This document shows positions 19,256 to 30,588 of a stretch of 64,000 bases of DNA, one piece after another. Numbering within the stretch: the first letter of the stretch is position 1; every line of letters begins with the position of its first letter. The notes under the pieces are model-generated. The model saw nothing but the letters and a program-made list of their open reading frames with translations. It searched no databases and had not been told where the DNA came from. Both the position numbers and the translations under genes were made by a program. The stretch comes from JAOUJD01 sp963811265 (GTDB lineage Bacteria > Pseudomonadota > Gammaproteobacteria > Burkholderiales > Burkholderiaceae_F). Where the stretch lies: positions 496,001-560,000 of the forward strand of contig CAWEQS010000026.1 of the NCBI GenBank assembly GCA_963811265.1, read 5' to 3'.

Positions 19256-21319
19256 ATGCCCTACACGACGGAGAACATCAGGACCGTGGCCCTGCTGGGC
19301 CACGGCAGCGCAGGCAAGACGACGCTGGCCGAGGCGCTGCTGCTGGCGACAGGCGCGATTCCGGCGGCCGGCAGCGTGGAGAAGGGAACGACGGTCAGCG
19401 ATTCCGACCCGCTCGAGAAGAGCTTCCTGCACTCGCTGCGCACCTCGGTGCTGCACCTGGACATGCCGGCGACCCGCGTCCACCTGCTGGACACGCCGGG
19501 GTTTCCGGACTTCATCGGCCAGGCGATCGGCGCGCTCGATGCCGTCGAGACCGCCGCGATCGTCGTCAACGCGCAGACCGGGATCGAGATGATCACGTCG
19601 CGCATGATGGACTGGGCCGCGAAGCGCAAGCTGTGCCGCCTGCTGGTCATCAACAAGATCGACGCCGAGAACGTCGACCTGCCGCGCCTGCTCGAAGACC
19701 TGCGCACGATGTTCGGCAAGGAAGTGCTGCCGATCAACCTGCCGGCCGCGAACGGCACGAAGGTCGTCGACTGCTTCTTCAACCCGGCGGGCGATTCCGA
19801 TTTCTCTTCCGTCGCCGCCGCCCACCAGGCGCTGATCGACCAGGTGGTCGAGGTCGACGAGGAACTGATGGCGAAGTACCTCGAACAGGGCGAGGAACTG
19901 GACCCGGGACAACTGCACGCGCCGTTCGAGCAGGCGCTGCGCGAAGGCCACCTCGTGCCGGTGTGCTTCGTGTCGGCGCGCAACGGCGCCGGCCTCGCGG
20001 AGCTGCTGAACATCTTCGAGAAGCTGATGCCGAACCCCACCGAGGGCAACCCGCCGCTCTTCTACAAGGGCGAGATGGTCGACGGCCAGCCGGTCGAGGA
20101 GTTCCGGTCGGTTCCCGATCCGAAGAAGCACGTGCTGGCGCACGTGTTCAAGGTGGTGGTCGACCCGTACGTCGGCAAGCTCGGCATCTTCCGCGTGCAC
20201 CAGGGCACGATCACCAAGGACACGCAGCTGTTCATCGGCAGCGGCCGCAAGCCGTTCAAGGTGGGTCACCTGCTGATGCTGCAGGGAGGCAAGACGGTCG
20301 ACGTGCCGTCGGCCGTTCCCGGCGACATCGCCGCCGTCGCGAAGGTCGACGAGATCGAATTCGACTGCGTGCTGCACGACTCGCACGACGAGGACCAGAT
20401 CCACATGCGGCCGCTGGAGTTCCCGACGCCGATGAGCGGCGTGGCGATCCAGCCGAAGCGCCGCGGCGACGAGCAGCGGATCTCCGAAGTGCTGAACAAG
20501 ATGACGGCGGAAGACCCGACGCTGGTCGTCGAGCACGACTCGACGCTCAACGAAACGGTGCTGCGCGGGCTCGGCGAACTGCACATCCGCTCGGCGCTCG
20601 AGCGCATGGCGCAGCAGTACAAGGTCGAGGTCGAGACGCGGCCGCCGCGCGTGCCGTACCGCGAGACGATCAGCGCGCCGGCCGAGGGCCACGCGCGCCA
20701 CAAGAAGCAGACGGGCGGGGCGGGCCAGTTCGGCGAGGTCTTCCTGCGCATCGATCCGCTGCCGCGCGGCACCGGCTTCGAGTTCGTCGACCAGGTCAAG
20801 GGCGGCGTGATCCCGTACAACTTCATCCCGGCGGTCCAGAAGGGCGTGGAGTCCGTGCTCTCGGCGGGACCGACGGCCGGCTTCGTGATGCAGGACGTGC
20901 GCGTCACCGTGTACGACGGCAAGCACCACCCCGTCGACTCGAAGGAAATCGCGTTCATCTCGGCGGGCCGCAAGGCGTTCCTCGACGCGCTGACGAAGGC
21001 GCGTCCTGTCGTGCTGGAGCCGATCGTCAACCTCGAGGTCGAGGCGCCGGAGTCCTTCATGGGCGACGTCGCGGGCGACCTGTCTTCGCGGCGCGGCCAG
21101 GTCAAGGGCACGCGCGCGATGGCGCCCGGCGTGCTCGTCGTCGAGGGGCAGGCCCCGCTGGGAGAGCTCGAGGGCTACTCCGCGCGGCTGAAGGCGATGA
21201 CGCAGGGGCGCGCGTCGTGGACCATGTCGCTGTCCCACTACGAGCTGGCGCCGCCGCAGATCCAGCAGCAACTGGCGACCGAGTACCAGAGCAAGCGCAA
21301 GCAGGTCGAAGAAGAATAG
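19256..21319 (+). CDS. EF-G-like translational GTPase (EF-G2 type)
   Basis: This 687-residue protein has the EF-G domain layout: GTPase with P-loop GHGSAGKT, DTPGFPDF (G3) and NKID (G4), then domains II to V. The switch I region reads TVSDSDPLEKSFLHSLRTS and lacks the canonical RGIT, which places it with the EF-G-like group (EF-G2) and not with the essential FusA. Domain IV keeps HKKQTGGAGQFGEV. The role of this paralogue in translation is not settled. It is a single gene with an intact frame, preceded by a GGAGAGAG ribosome binding site. Confidence 0.9.
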   Translation: MPYTTENIRTVALLGHGSAGKTTLAEALLLATGAIPAAGSVEKGTTVSDSDPLEKSFLHSLRTSVLHLDMPATRVHLLDTPGFPDFIGQAIGALDAVETAAIVVNAQTGIEMITSRMMDWAAKRKLCRLLVINKIDAENVDLPRLLEDLRTMFGKEVLPINLPAANGTKVVDCFFNPAGDSDFSSVAAAHQALIDQVVEVDEELMAKYLEQGEELDPGQLHAPFEQALREGHLVPVCFVSARNGAGLAELLNIFEKLMPNPTEGNPPLFYKGEMVDGQPVEEFRSVPDPKKHVLAHVFKVVVDPYVGKLGIFRVHQGTITKDTQLFIGSGRKPFKVGHLLMLQGGKTVDVPSAVPGDIAAVAKVDEIEFDCVLHDSHDEDQIHMRPLEFPTPMSGVAIQPKRRGDEQRISEVLNKMTAEDPTLVVEHDSTLNETVLRGLGELHIRSALERMAQQYKVEVETRPPRVPYRETISAPAEGHARHKKQTGGAGQFGEVFLRIDPLPRGTGFEFVDQVKGGVIPYNFIPAVQKGVESVLSAGPTAGFVMQDVRVTVYDGKHHPVDSKEIAFISAGRKAFLDALTKARPVVLEPIVNLEVEAPESFMGDVAGDLSSRRGQVKGTRAMAPGVLVVEGQAPLGELEGYSARLKAMTQGRASWTMSLSHYELAPPQIQQQLATEYQSKRKQVEEE

Positions 21320-21449
21320 CGGCGGAACGCGCGAGACACGGAGCGGCGCGGCGCGCTGCTCCGGGCTCGCCGTGCCGTCGTGCGGCCCGTGCGATCGGCT
21401 ATCGTTCGCGCTGCATCACATCACCGTCATCCAAGAGGCACGAGAACAG

Positions 21450-21911
21450 ATGAAGAAGCTGCTGACAGCGGTTTGCACAACCCTGGCCCTCATGCTCTCG
21501 CCGGCCTGGGCGCAGATGGCCGACGATCCGTCCGTCCTGCTGGCGAAGATCCAGGCCGACAAGAAGGGCGTCGTCGAGAAGTCGCTGAACCTGACGGCCG
21601 CCGAGGCGAAGAAGTTCTGGCCGCTGTACGAGAAATTCCAGCGCGAGCTCGACGTCCCGCACCGCGAGTACGCCCTTGCGGTGCGCGACTACGTCGCGGC
21701 GGAGAAATCGATGACCGACGCGAATGCGACGCGCCTTACCCGCGCGGTGCTGGCGGCGAGCGTCACCGAGGCGAAGATGCGCGAGAAGCACTTCAAGGAA
21801 GTCTCGAAGGTCCTGCCGGGCATCAAGGCCGCGCGCTACGTCCAGATCGAGAACAAGATCCAGGCCATCCAGCGCTACGAAACCGCGAAGGCGATTCCGC
21901 TCGCGTACTGA
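21450..21911 (+). CDS. Small periplasmic protein, unknown function
   Basis: This is a 153-residue protein from ATG 21450, with a signal peptide ending near SPAWA-QM. The mature part is an all-helical, highly charged chain with LNLTAAEAKKFWPLYEKFQR, which recalls the LTxxQ-type helices of Spy/CpxP-like periplasmic proteins, though a true LTxxQ repeat is not present. It is 130 bp downstream of the EF-G-like gene and convergent with the pirin gene. I would treat it as a conserved hypothetical periplasmic protein. Confidence 0.7.
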   Translation: MKKLLTAVCTTLALMLSPAWAQMADDPSVLLAKIQADKKGVVEKSLNLTAAEAKKFWPLYEKFQRELDVPHREYALAVRDYVAAEKSMTDANATRLTRAVLAASVTEAKMREKHFKEVSKVLPGIKAARYVQIENKIQAIQRYETAKAIPLAY

Positions 21912-21926
21912 GGCCCGCGCGGCCGG

Positions 21927-22763
21927 TCAGAACCGGCCGGCCTGGTAGTCCTCGATGGCCTGCATCAGTTCGGCCGTCGTGTTCATCACGAAGGGACCGT
22001 GCCAGGCCACGGGCTCCTTCAGCGGCCGCCCCGCGATGAGCAGGGCCTTCGCCGGCCCGCCGACGGCCGAGAGCCGGACGGCGTCGCCGTCGCCGAGGTG
22101 GGCCAGCCCGACGCCGCTCACCTCGTGACCGCCGATGGCGACCACGCCGTCGTGCACGACGACGAAGGCGGCGTGTCCCGGCGGCAGAGCCTCGTCGAAC
22201 GTCGCGCCCGCCGGCAGTTCGACGTCGAAGTAGCGGGCGTCCGTCGCCGCGGCGGTCACCGGCCCCGCCGTGCCGCGCGATGTCGACCCGGTGATGACCT
22301 TGACCCGCACGCCGCCGTCACGTTCTTCGACCGGCATCCGCGGCGCCGGAAACTCCTGGTAGCCGGGCGCGGTCATCTTGTCCTTCGCCGGCAGGTTCAC
22401 CCAGAGCTGGAATCCACGCATCAGGCCTTCGGTCTGCTCCGGCATCTCCGAGTGCACGAGCCCGCGCCCGGCAGTCATCCACTGGATGCCGCCCGGCTCG
22501 ATCACGCCCTCGCCGCCCTTGTTGTCGCGGTGGCGCATGCGCCCGGCGAGCATGTACGTCACGGTCTCGAAACCGCGGTGCGGATGCTCCGGGAAGCCGG
22601 CGATGTAGTCCTGTGCGCTCGGACTGTCGAAGTAGTCCAGCATCAGGAAGGGATCGATCGACGGCAGGCCGCTGCCGCCACCCAGGAAGCGCCGCAGCCG
22701 CACGCCGGCGCCGTCGCTGGTCTGGATGCCGCGCGTGGTGCGCAGGACGGGACGCAATTGCAT
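21927..22763 (-). CDS. Pirin family protein
   Basis: This 278-residue bicupin starts at ATG 22763 behind a GGAG. The N-terminal cupin has the pirin signature HPHRGFETVTYML with the further metal ligands His (MRHRD) and Glu (HSEMPEQ). Pirins are iron-binding; some bacterial members have quercetin 2,3-dioxygenase activity and others bind enzymes of central metabolism. Which applies here is unknown. The frame is intact. Confidence 0.92.
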   Translation of the reverse strand: MQLRPVLRTTRGIQTSDGAGVRLRRFLGGGSGLPSIDPFLMLDYFDSPSAQDYIAGFPEHPHRGFETVTYMLAGRMRHRDNKGGEGVIEPGGIQWMTAGRGLVHSEMPEQTEGLMRGFQLWVNLPAKDKMTAPGYQEFPAPRMPVEERDGGVRVKVITGSTSRGTAGPVTAAATDARYFDVELPAGATFDEALPPGHAAFVVVHDGVVAIGGHEVSGVGLAHLGDGDAVRLSAVGGPAKALLIAGRPLKEPVAWHGPFVMNTTAELMQAIEDYQAGRF

Positions 22764-22840
22764 GTTCACTCCGGAGCCGCCTCCGTTGGGCGGGAACCTC
22801 GCATGTGGGGATCCCGGCACGGACCGGCAAGAGCCGGCGA

Positions 22841-23813
22841 TCAGTCGATGACGATGTTCGCCCGCTTGATCACGTCCTGCCAGCGCTTCTGCTCTTCGCG
22901 GATGAACGCGGCGAACTGCTCCGGCGTGCCGCCGACGCCTCGTGCGCTGTCGGCCGCGAACCGCTCGGACACGCTGGTCGCCTTCAAGGCCCTGGTCGAT
23001 TCGGTCGCGAGCCGGTCGATGATCGCCTTCGGCGTTCCCGCGGGCGCGAGCAGTCCGTACCACTGGGAAGTCTCGAAGCCCGGATAGCCCTGCTCGGCCA
23101 CCGTGCCGACGTCCGGAAGGGCCGCGACGCGCTCCGCGGAACCGACGGCGATCGCCCGCAGCTTGCCGGACCGGACGTGCGGCAGCACGGCCGGACCTGC
23201 CAATCGACGCTGCCTCGATGCGTCCGGCGAGCAGGTCGGTCAGCTGCGGCCCGGTGCCCCGATAGGGAATGTGGACGACGTAAATGTCGGTCACCATCTT
23301 CAGGTACTCGAAGGTCAGGTGGCCCGAGCTGCCGTTGCCGGCCGAGCTGTAGTTCAACTGGCCCGGCTTGCTCTTCGCCAGCGCGACGAACTCGCGCAGG
23401 TTCTTCGCCGGAACCGTCGCGTTGACGACGAACACGGTCGGCACGCGCGCGAGCAGCACGACCGGCGCGAAGTCCTTGTTGACGTCGTACGGATGCTTCG
23501 ACATCGCGTACGGATTCACGGCAAGCACGCCGACGTGGCCGAGGACCAGCGTATGGCCATCGGGGGCGGCGCCTTTCAGGTCGAGCATCGCGATCGTGCC
23601 GGCGCCACCCGGCTTGTTCTCGACGTAGACCGACTGGCCGAGCGACTTCGACAGTTCCTGCGCTACCGAGCGCGCGACGATCTCCGAACTGCCCCCGGGC
23701 GCGAACGGAACAATCAACCGGATCGGCTTGGTCGGAAACGCCTGGGCGGAAGCCCCGGGGCCGACCAGCATGACGGACGCGCAGAGCAGAAGACGCAGGA
23801 CAAGGCGTGACAT
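22841..23813 (-). CDS. TctC/Bug-family periplasmic solute receptor (frameshifted)
   Basis: After repair this is a secreted receptor of about 323 residues with a signal peptide (LLLCASVMLVGPGASAQA). The first mature segment, PTKPIRLIVPFAPGGSSEIV, is the Bug-family hallmark. Such proteins bind carboxylates for tripartite tricarboxylate transporters or act as sensors, and are very numerous in Burkholderiales. No tctAB genes are nearby, so it is an orphan receptor. One extra G near 23206 splits the frame between AASI and AGPAVLPHVRSGKL. Confidence 0.88.
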
Positions 23814-23840
23814 GGCGGCTCCATGGTTGGGTCGCCGAGA

Positions 23841-25788
23841 CTAGCCCGGGCCGGCGGCCGCGCGCAAACCCGCACCGCGTCGCAGCCGCCGCAACAGGAC
23901 GCGGCCGGGGTCCACGGCGTCGGCGAGGGCCCGCTCGATCGGCAGCGGCTCGCCTTCCGCCTGGGCGGCGATCAGTTCCGCTGCCAGCGCGACGAACGTG
24001 AGCCCGCGCGACCCGTGGGCGAACGAAGTGAACAGGCGCGCCCGCCGCGGCAGGTCTTCCAGGTGCGCGCCACGCAGTCGCTCGTTCACGAGGGCGGCAT
24101 CCTCGTCCGCCACGGCGACCGACGTACGGCAGCCGATCGCGCGCGACGCACCGAACGCCGCTATATCGTCCTTCGACGCGCGCCTCGACGGGCACGGCCA
24201 GCAGCCGCTCGAGCCGTGCGAGATTGCTGCGCGACGCCATCCGTTCGTCGAGCGGCGCATTGGCCGCGCCGATCGGCGTCTCATACGTCGCGCCGACCGC
24301 CAGTCGGCCATCGGGCGCGCGCAGCAGCGTTCCGTCGCCGCCGAGCCCGGCCCGCAGCGACTGCAGTGCGTCGGCCCGAACGAACGTCACCTGGCCCGGC
24401 ACCGACTGGAACGGCAACATCTTCGACGCGATGAGCCGCGGCGACTCACCCGCGGCGGCGACGATCACGAGCGGCGCCCGCGCGACCGGCTCCCGGCGCG
24501 TTCCCAGCACCAGCCAGTCGTCGCCGTCGCGCTCGAGCGCGTCGGCCGCCGCCTGCACGACGGTGATCGTCGAGCCATCGAGCAGCGCGCGGATCCAGTG
24601 CGGGGGCGAGACGAGCCGGCCTTCGGGCCACCACAGGCCCTCGCGTGCTGGCGCGACGCCGAGACGATGCGCGGCCTGCTCCGCCGACAGCCACTCGACG
24701 TACTCGCGCGGCAGGCCCAATGCGGCGAGCGCCGACCGCCAGCGTTCTGCATCCGCCGGGTCGACCACCTGGAAGAAGCCGTCGCGCTGCCACACGGCCC
24801 GGCCGGCCTGCGCGCCCTGCGGCGCGACCCGCTCCAGCGCCCGTGCGGTGGCAGCGCCTCCCGCCCGCGTCAGGCGCGCGAGGAGGTTGTCGTCGACGGC
24901 GAACTGCGGATGCATCAAGCCCCACGGCAGCGCCGACGCCCCGCTCCCGGCAGCGGCGGAATCGACCACGCGCACGCTCCAGCCACGCCGCGCCAGGGCG
25001 TGCGCGCTCGCGGCCCCGGCCAGGCCGGCGCCGATGACGACGGCGCTGCGCTCGCCCGCATATGGCGCCGGTGGGTCGCGTCGCCGCACCGTGTAGCGCG
25101 GCGCGTAGCGGCCCACCAGCATCTGCCGCTTGCTGGCAAAGCCGGGCCGCAGTTCGATCTCGAAGCCCGCGTTCGCGAGGGCTTCGCGCACGGCACGCGC
25201 GGTGCACCAGGTGGCGACACGGCAATCGGTGCGTGCGAGCCGCGCGATCGACCGCAGCAGCGACGCGTCCCACATCTCCGGGTTGCGGTCGGGCGCGAAG
25301 CCGTCGAGGAAGATCGCGTCGGCGCCGAGACGCAGCTCGGGCGCGATCGCGCGGGAATCGCCAAACGCGAGCGTCAACGCGACTCGGCCCTGCTCGAACT
25401 CGCAACGATGCAGGCCGGCCATCGGAAGCGGCCACTGCGCGGCGAGCTGCGCGCCGAGGTCCCGCAGTTCCGGCGGCACCGCGTCGACGAACGCCGACCC
25501 CGGCAGCGGATGCCGCTCGATCGACACGAAGTGGAGCCGGGCCGGCCGGGCCGGATCGTCGCGCCATGCCCGCCACACCGCGAGGAAGTTGACGCCGAGG
25601 CCGAACCCGTTCTCGAGCACGACGAACTGCCGGTGGTCGCGCCAGCGTTCGACGCAGCCGGTTCCGGCGAGGAATACATGGCGCGCCTGGCCCAGCGCGC
25701 CATCGCGGCTTGCATAGACGTCGCCGTAACGCTCGCTGGCCGGCGCGCCATGCGCGTCGAACGACAACGCGACGGGCTCGACGGTCAC
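23841..25788 (-). CDS. mnmC: Bifunctional tRNA 5-methylaminomethyl-2-thiouridine enzyme MnmC (frameshifted)
   Basis: MnmC finishes the mnm5s2U modification at the wobble position of tRNAs. The N-terminal half is the methyltransferase domain (FVVLENGFGLGVNFLAVW, then FLDGFAPDRNPEMW). The C-terminal half is a FAD-dependent oxidoreductase domain starting at VVIGAGLAGAASAHALA. About 648 residues after repair, the normal size for the fused enzyme. One extra G near 24176 breaks the frame between EARVE and DDIAAFGASRAIG. It is followed on the same strand by the TctC gene 27 bp away, and ettA lies 16 bp upstream. Confidence 0.92.
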
Positions 25789-25804
25789 GCGGGTCAGGTG
25801 CGGC

Positions 25805-27472
<1,668 letters not shown>

Positions 27473-27532
27473 GGGAAGGAACCGAAAGGGGGAAAGGCGG
27501 AAGGCCGCGGAGATTACCGGATCGCCGGGTCG

Positions 27533-29501
27533 CTACTTGACCGGCGCAGCGATCGCGCGAACGAGTCGAGGCGGCTGGCGCAACGCCCCGCGCCGGAAAG
27601 CGTCGCTCGCGCCCTGGTAATAGCCGATGGCCTCGTCGGTGTAGTGGCGCGTGCGGTCGCTCGGCGCCGCTTCCTTGCCGGTCGTCACGTCCACCACCCG
27701 CACGCGGCGCTGCGGCCGCAGTTCGACCAGCAGCCCGTCTTCGTAGTACCCGACAGTCTGGTAGTTGGCCATCATCGCGCGCTGGTGCTTCTTGCCCTCG
27801 GTCAGGATGTCCTGCCCGAAGAAGCGCGACACGTAGCTGAAGTTGAGCAGCGCCAGGATCGTCGGCGGCACGTCGATCTGCGAGGCGATGGTGTCGATCC
27901 GCGCAGGCTGGATGTGCTTCGGTGCGTAGATCAGCATCGGAATGTGGAAGCGGTCGAGCGGCAGGTCCGTCTTGCCCCGGGCGGCCGCGCAGTGGTCGGC
28001 GACGATGACGAACACGGTGTCGTCGAACCACGGCCTGGCCCGCGCGCGCTCGATGAAGTCGCCCAGCGCCCAGTCGGTGTACTTGACCGCGCCGTCGGCG
28101 CTGGTGCCCGGCGGAATGTCGATCACGACCCGCCGGATAGGTGAACGGGCGATGGTTCGAGGTCGTCATCACGTGCGCGAAGAACGGGCGCCCGGCCGCG
28201 TGCCGCTTGTCGAGTTCGCGCAGCGTCAGCGTGAAGAGGTCCTCGTCGGCCACGCCCCAGATGTTCTCGTAGTGGATGTCGGCCTTGTCGGCGATGGCGC
28301 TGCGGTCGATGAACGTGTAGCCGTTGGAGCCGAAGAAGTGCTCCATGTTGTCGAAGTAGCCGTAGCCGCCGTAGAGGTAGATGGGCTCGTAGCCCTTGTC
28401 GGCGAACACTTCGCCGATCGTGTGCAGGTTCTCGTTGTTCGGCCGCTTGACGACCGAGTGCCCGGGCGTGGGGGGCAGCGAAAGCGCGAGCGCCTCCAGT
28501 CCGCGCACGGTGCGCGTTCCCGTCGCGTACAGGCGCGTGAACAGCAGGCCCTCCGCCGGCGAGCCGGTCGAGGTTCGGCGTGAGGCCGCGCGTGTTCCCG
28601 AAGCTGCCGAGGATACTCGGCCGACAGCGACTCGACCGAGATCAGCACGACGTTGAGCTTCTTCTCCGGGCCGGCGCCGTGGACCCGGCGCTCGATCGGC
28701 AGCGCCGGGTTGTTCGTGAAGTCCGGCGTCCCGGCGTCGGTGAATTCCTCGCGCAGCACCGCATTCGCCTTCTCTTGCGGAACCGTCGCGGTAGAAACGG
28801 TCGTAGTCGATCTCGTTGGTGTTGAACGCGTGGAAGAACTCCCAGACGCCGTTGCCCGCGAGCTGCTGCGACTGCGCGCTCGCGCTGAACTCCTTCCAGC
28901 TCGGCGGCACGACCAGGAACGACAGCACCGCCACCAGCGCATAGGCGGCCATCCACACCGACCGCCGGCCGAACGTCATCGTCGTCGGCGCACCGGCGCG
29001 CCAGAGCGGCGGCAGCGTGAGCCACGCCATCGCGGCCGCCAGCGCCGCCAGGCCGAGCAGGATGGGCGCCATCGGATACGACTCGCGGATGTTGCCGATG
29101 ACCTCGCGCGTGTAGATCAGGTAGTCGACCGCGATGAAGTTGAAACGCGACGAAAACTCGTTCCAGAACACGAACTCGGACGACAGCGTCAATGCCAGCG
29201 CCGCGCAAGCGACGAGGCCGAAGACGACGAACACGGATTGCAGCCCGCGCCGCAGGCGCCGGGCGGGCCACAGCCACGCGGCCAGCGCAAAGGGCAGCAG
29301 CCAGAACGCGCCGGCGGCAAGGTCGTAGACGGTGCCGATCGCGAGCCAGCCGGCGACCCGCCACGGCAGGAACTCGGCGGCCTCGCCGTTGAACAGCGCG
29401 AGGCCGACCCGTGACACGAGGCTGACGCCGAGGAACAGCGCGAGCGCGACGCCGGCCGCGGCAAACGGCCCTGGAAACAGGCGCGCGCGAGCGCTCGCCA
29501 C
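27533..29501 (-). CDS. LTA synthase-like membrane sulfatase-fold enzyme (multiple frameshifts)
   Basis: The start is probably GTG 29501. About 200 N-terminal residues form several transmembrane helices. A periplasmic sulfatase-fold domain of the LtaS/MdoB group follows: NVVLISVESLSAEY supplies the first metal ligand, GTRTVRGLEAL the catalytic Thr, and VFVIVADHCA the C-terminal metal site. Family members transfer phosphoglycerol or phosphoethanolamine from lipids to surface glycans. In a Gram-negative cell the acceptor could be a periplasmic glucan or LPS. At least four frameshifts (near 28785, 28613, 28573 and 28135) are each repaired by removing one base, and the motifs then line up in order. 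Confidence 0.8.
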
Positions 29502-29562
29502 GAATTGCCGGACGGCCGATAGGGAACATCAGTGACGTGTGAGCGGAGGTGACGGAAGACAC

Positions 29563-29617
29563 TTCGAGCCCTCGTTCGAGGGTCCGTTCGAAGCTTCGCT
29601 AGAAGCTTCGTTCGAGG
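29563..29617. repeat. Cluster of TTCGAG / GAAGCTTC palindromic motifs
   Basis: In 55 bp, TTCGAG occurs three times (29563, 29575, 29611), a CCCTCGTTCGAGGG hairpin sits at 29569-29582, and the 8-bp palindrome GAAGCTTC occurs twice (29590-29597 and 29602-29609) 12 bp apart. It lies between the divergent LTA-synthase-like and GDT1 genes. The function is unknown; iterated operator half-sites are one reading. Confidence 0.5.
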
Positions 29618-29820
29618 CCTTCCGCCGTCAGACGCCGCGACGAGTGTACGCTGCGCCCCGCCCGCGCTTCGGGTCGTTCCCGTGCCGCGTACTGGCCGGC
29701 GTGGCTCGCCGGGACGCTGCCAGCGGGCCTCGCCTGGCCGGCCCGTTCGCGGTTGCGGCACGATCAACCAGACCGGCTCCACGGCGGGCTAGCCTCCGCC
29801 TTCCCACGAGAACGCGAACC

Positions 29821-30394
29821 TTGACTGCCCTCCTCGTCTCCATCGGCGTCGTCGCCCTCGCCGAGATCGCCGACAAGACCCAGCTGCTCGCGCTCGTGCT
29901 CGCGGCCCGCTTCCGCAAGCCGTGGCCGATCATCCTCGGGATCTTCGTCGCGACGCTCGCGAACCACTTCCTCGCCGGCGCGGTGGGAACCTTCATCGCG
30001 CGCCAGTTCGGTCCCGACGTGATGCGCTGGGCGCTCGGCCTGTCGTTCATCGCGATGGCGGTCTGGATGATGATTCCCGACAAGATCGACGAGACGAAGG
30101 AACACGACTCCTCGCGGTTCGGCGTGTTCGGCACGACGCTGATCGCGTTCTTCCTCGTCGAGATGGGCGACAAGACGCAGATCGCCACCGTCGCGCTCGC
30201 CGCAAAGTACGACGCGCTCGTCCCGGTGGTCATGGGCACCACGATCGGGCATGATGATCGCGAACGTGCCGGCGGTGCTCCTCGGCAACGTCGCGGCGGA
30301 GAAGCTTCCGGTGAAGCTCGTGCACGGCGTGGCGGCCGCGATCTTCGCGGTCATCGGCATCGCGATGCTGCTCGGCCTGCAGGTCGGCCTGTGA
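29821..30394 (+). CDS. GDT1/UPF0016-type Mn2+/Ca2+ transporter (frameshifted)
   Basis: After repair the protein has about 190 residues and six hydrophobic helices in two halves, each with the hallmark E-x-G/A-DK-T motif: EIADKTQLLALVLA and EMGDKTQIATVALA. GDT1/TMEM165 relatives in bacteria (MneA type) export manganese. The start is taken as TTG 29821, which yields the expected TALLVSIGVVALAE N-terminus; no good Shine-Dalgarno is seen. One extra G near 30247 breaks the frame between MGTTIG and MMIANVPAVLLGN. I looked upstream for a yybP-ykoY manganese riboswitch and could not identify one. Confidence 0.85.
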
Positions 30395-30588
30395 GGCGGC
30401 CCGGGTGACCCGCGCCGGGCGGGCGTGTATCATCCGCCCGTCGTGAGTGCTGTGTGTTCCGGTTCGCACTCGCGTCCCTCGCGGTTGTTCCCACGCTCCC
30501 TCGAAGTTTTCCCAAGCGTCATCGCATTCGCCTGAACCGGTTCTGCGGCTCTTGTGCCGCACCAGGCCGTGCCCTCAGGAGATTCAAT

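Noticed and set aside
29640..29820. yybP-ykoY manganese riboswitch upstream of the GDT1 gene
   Set aside because: The conserved loop sequences and stem arrangement could not be found.
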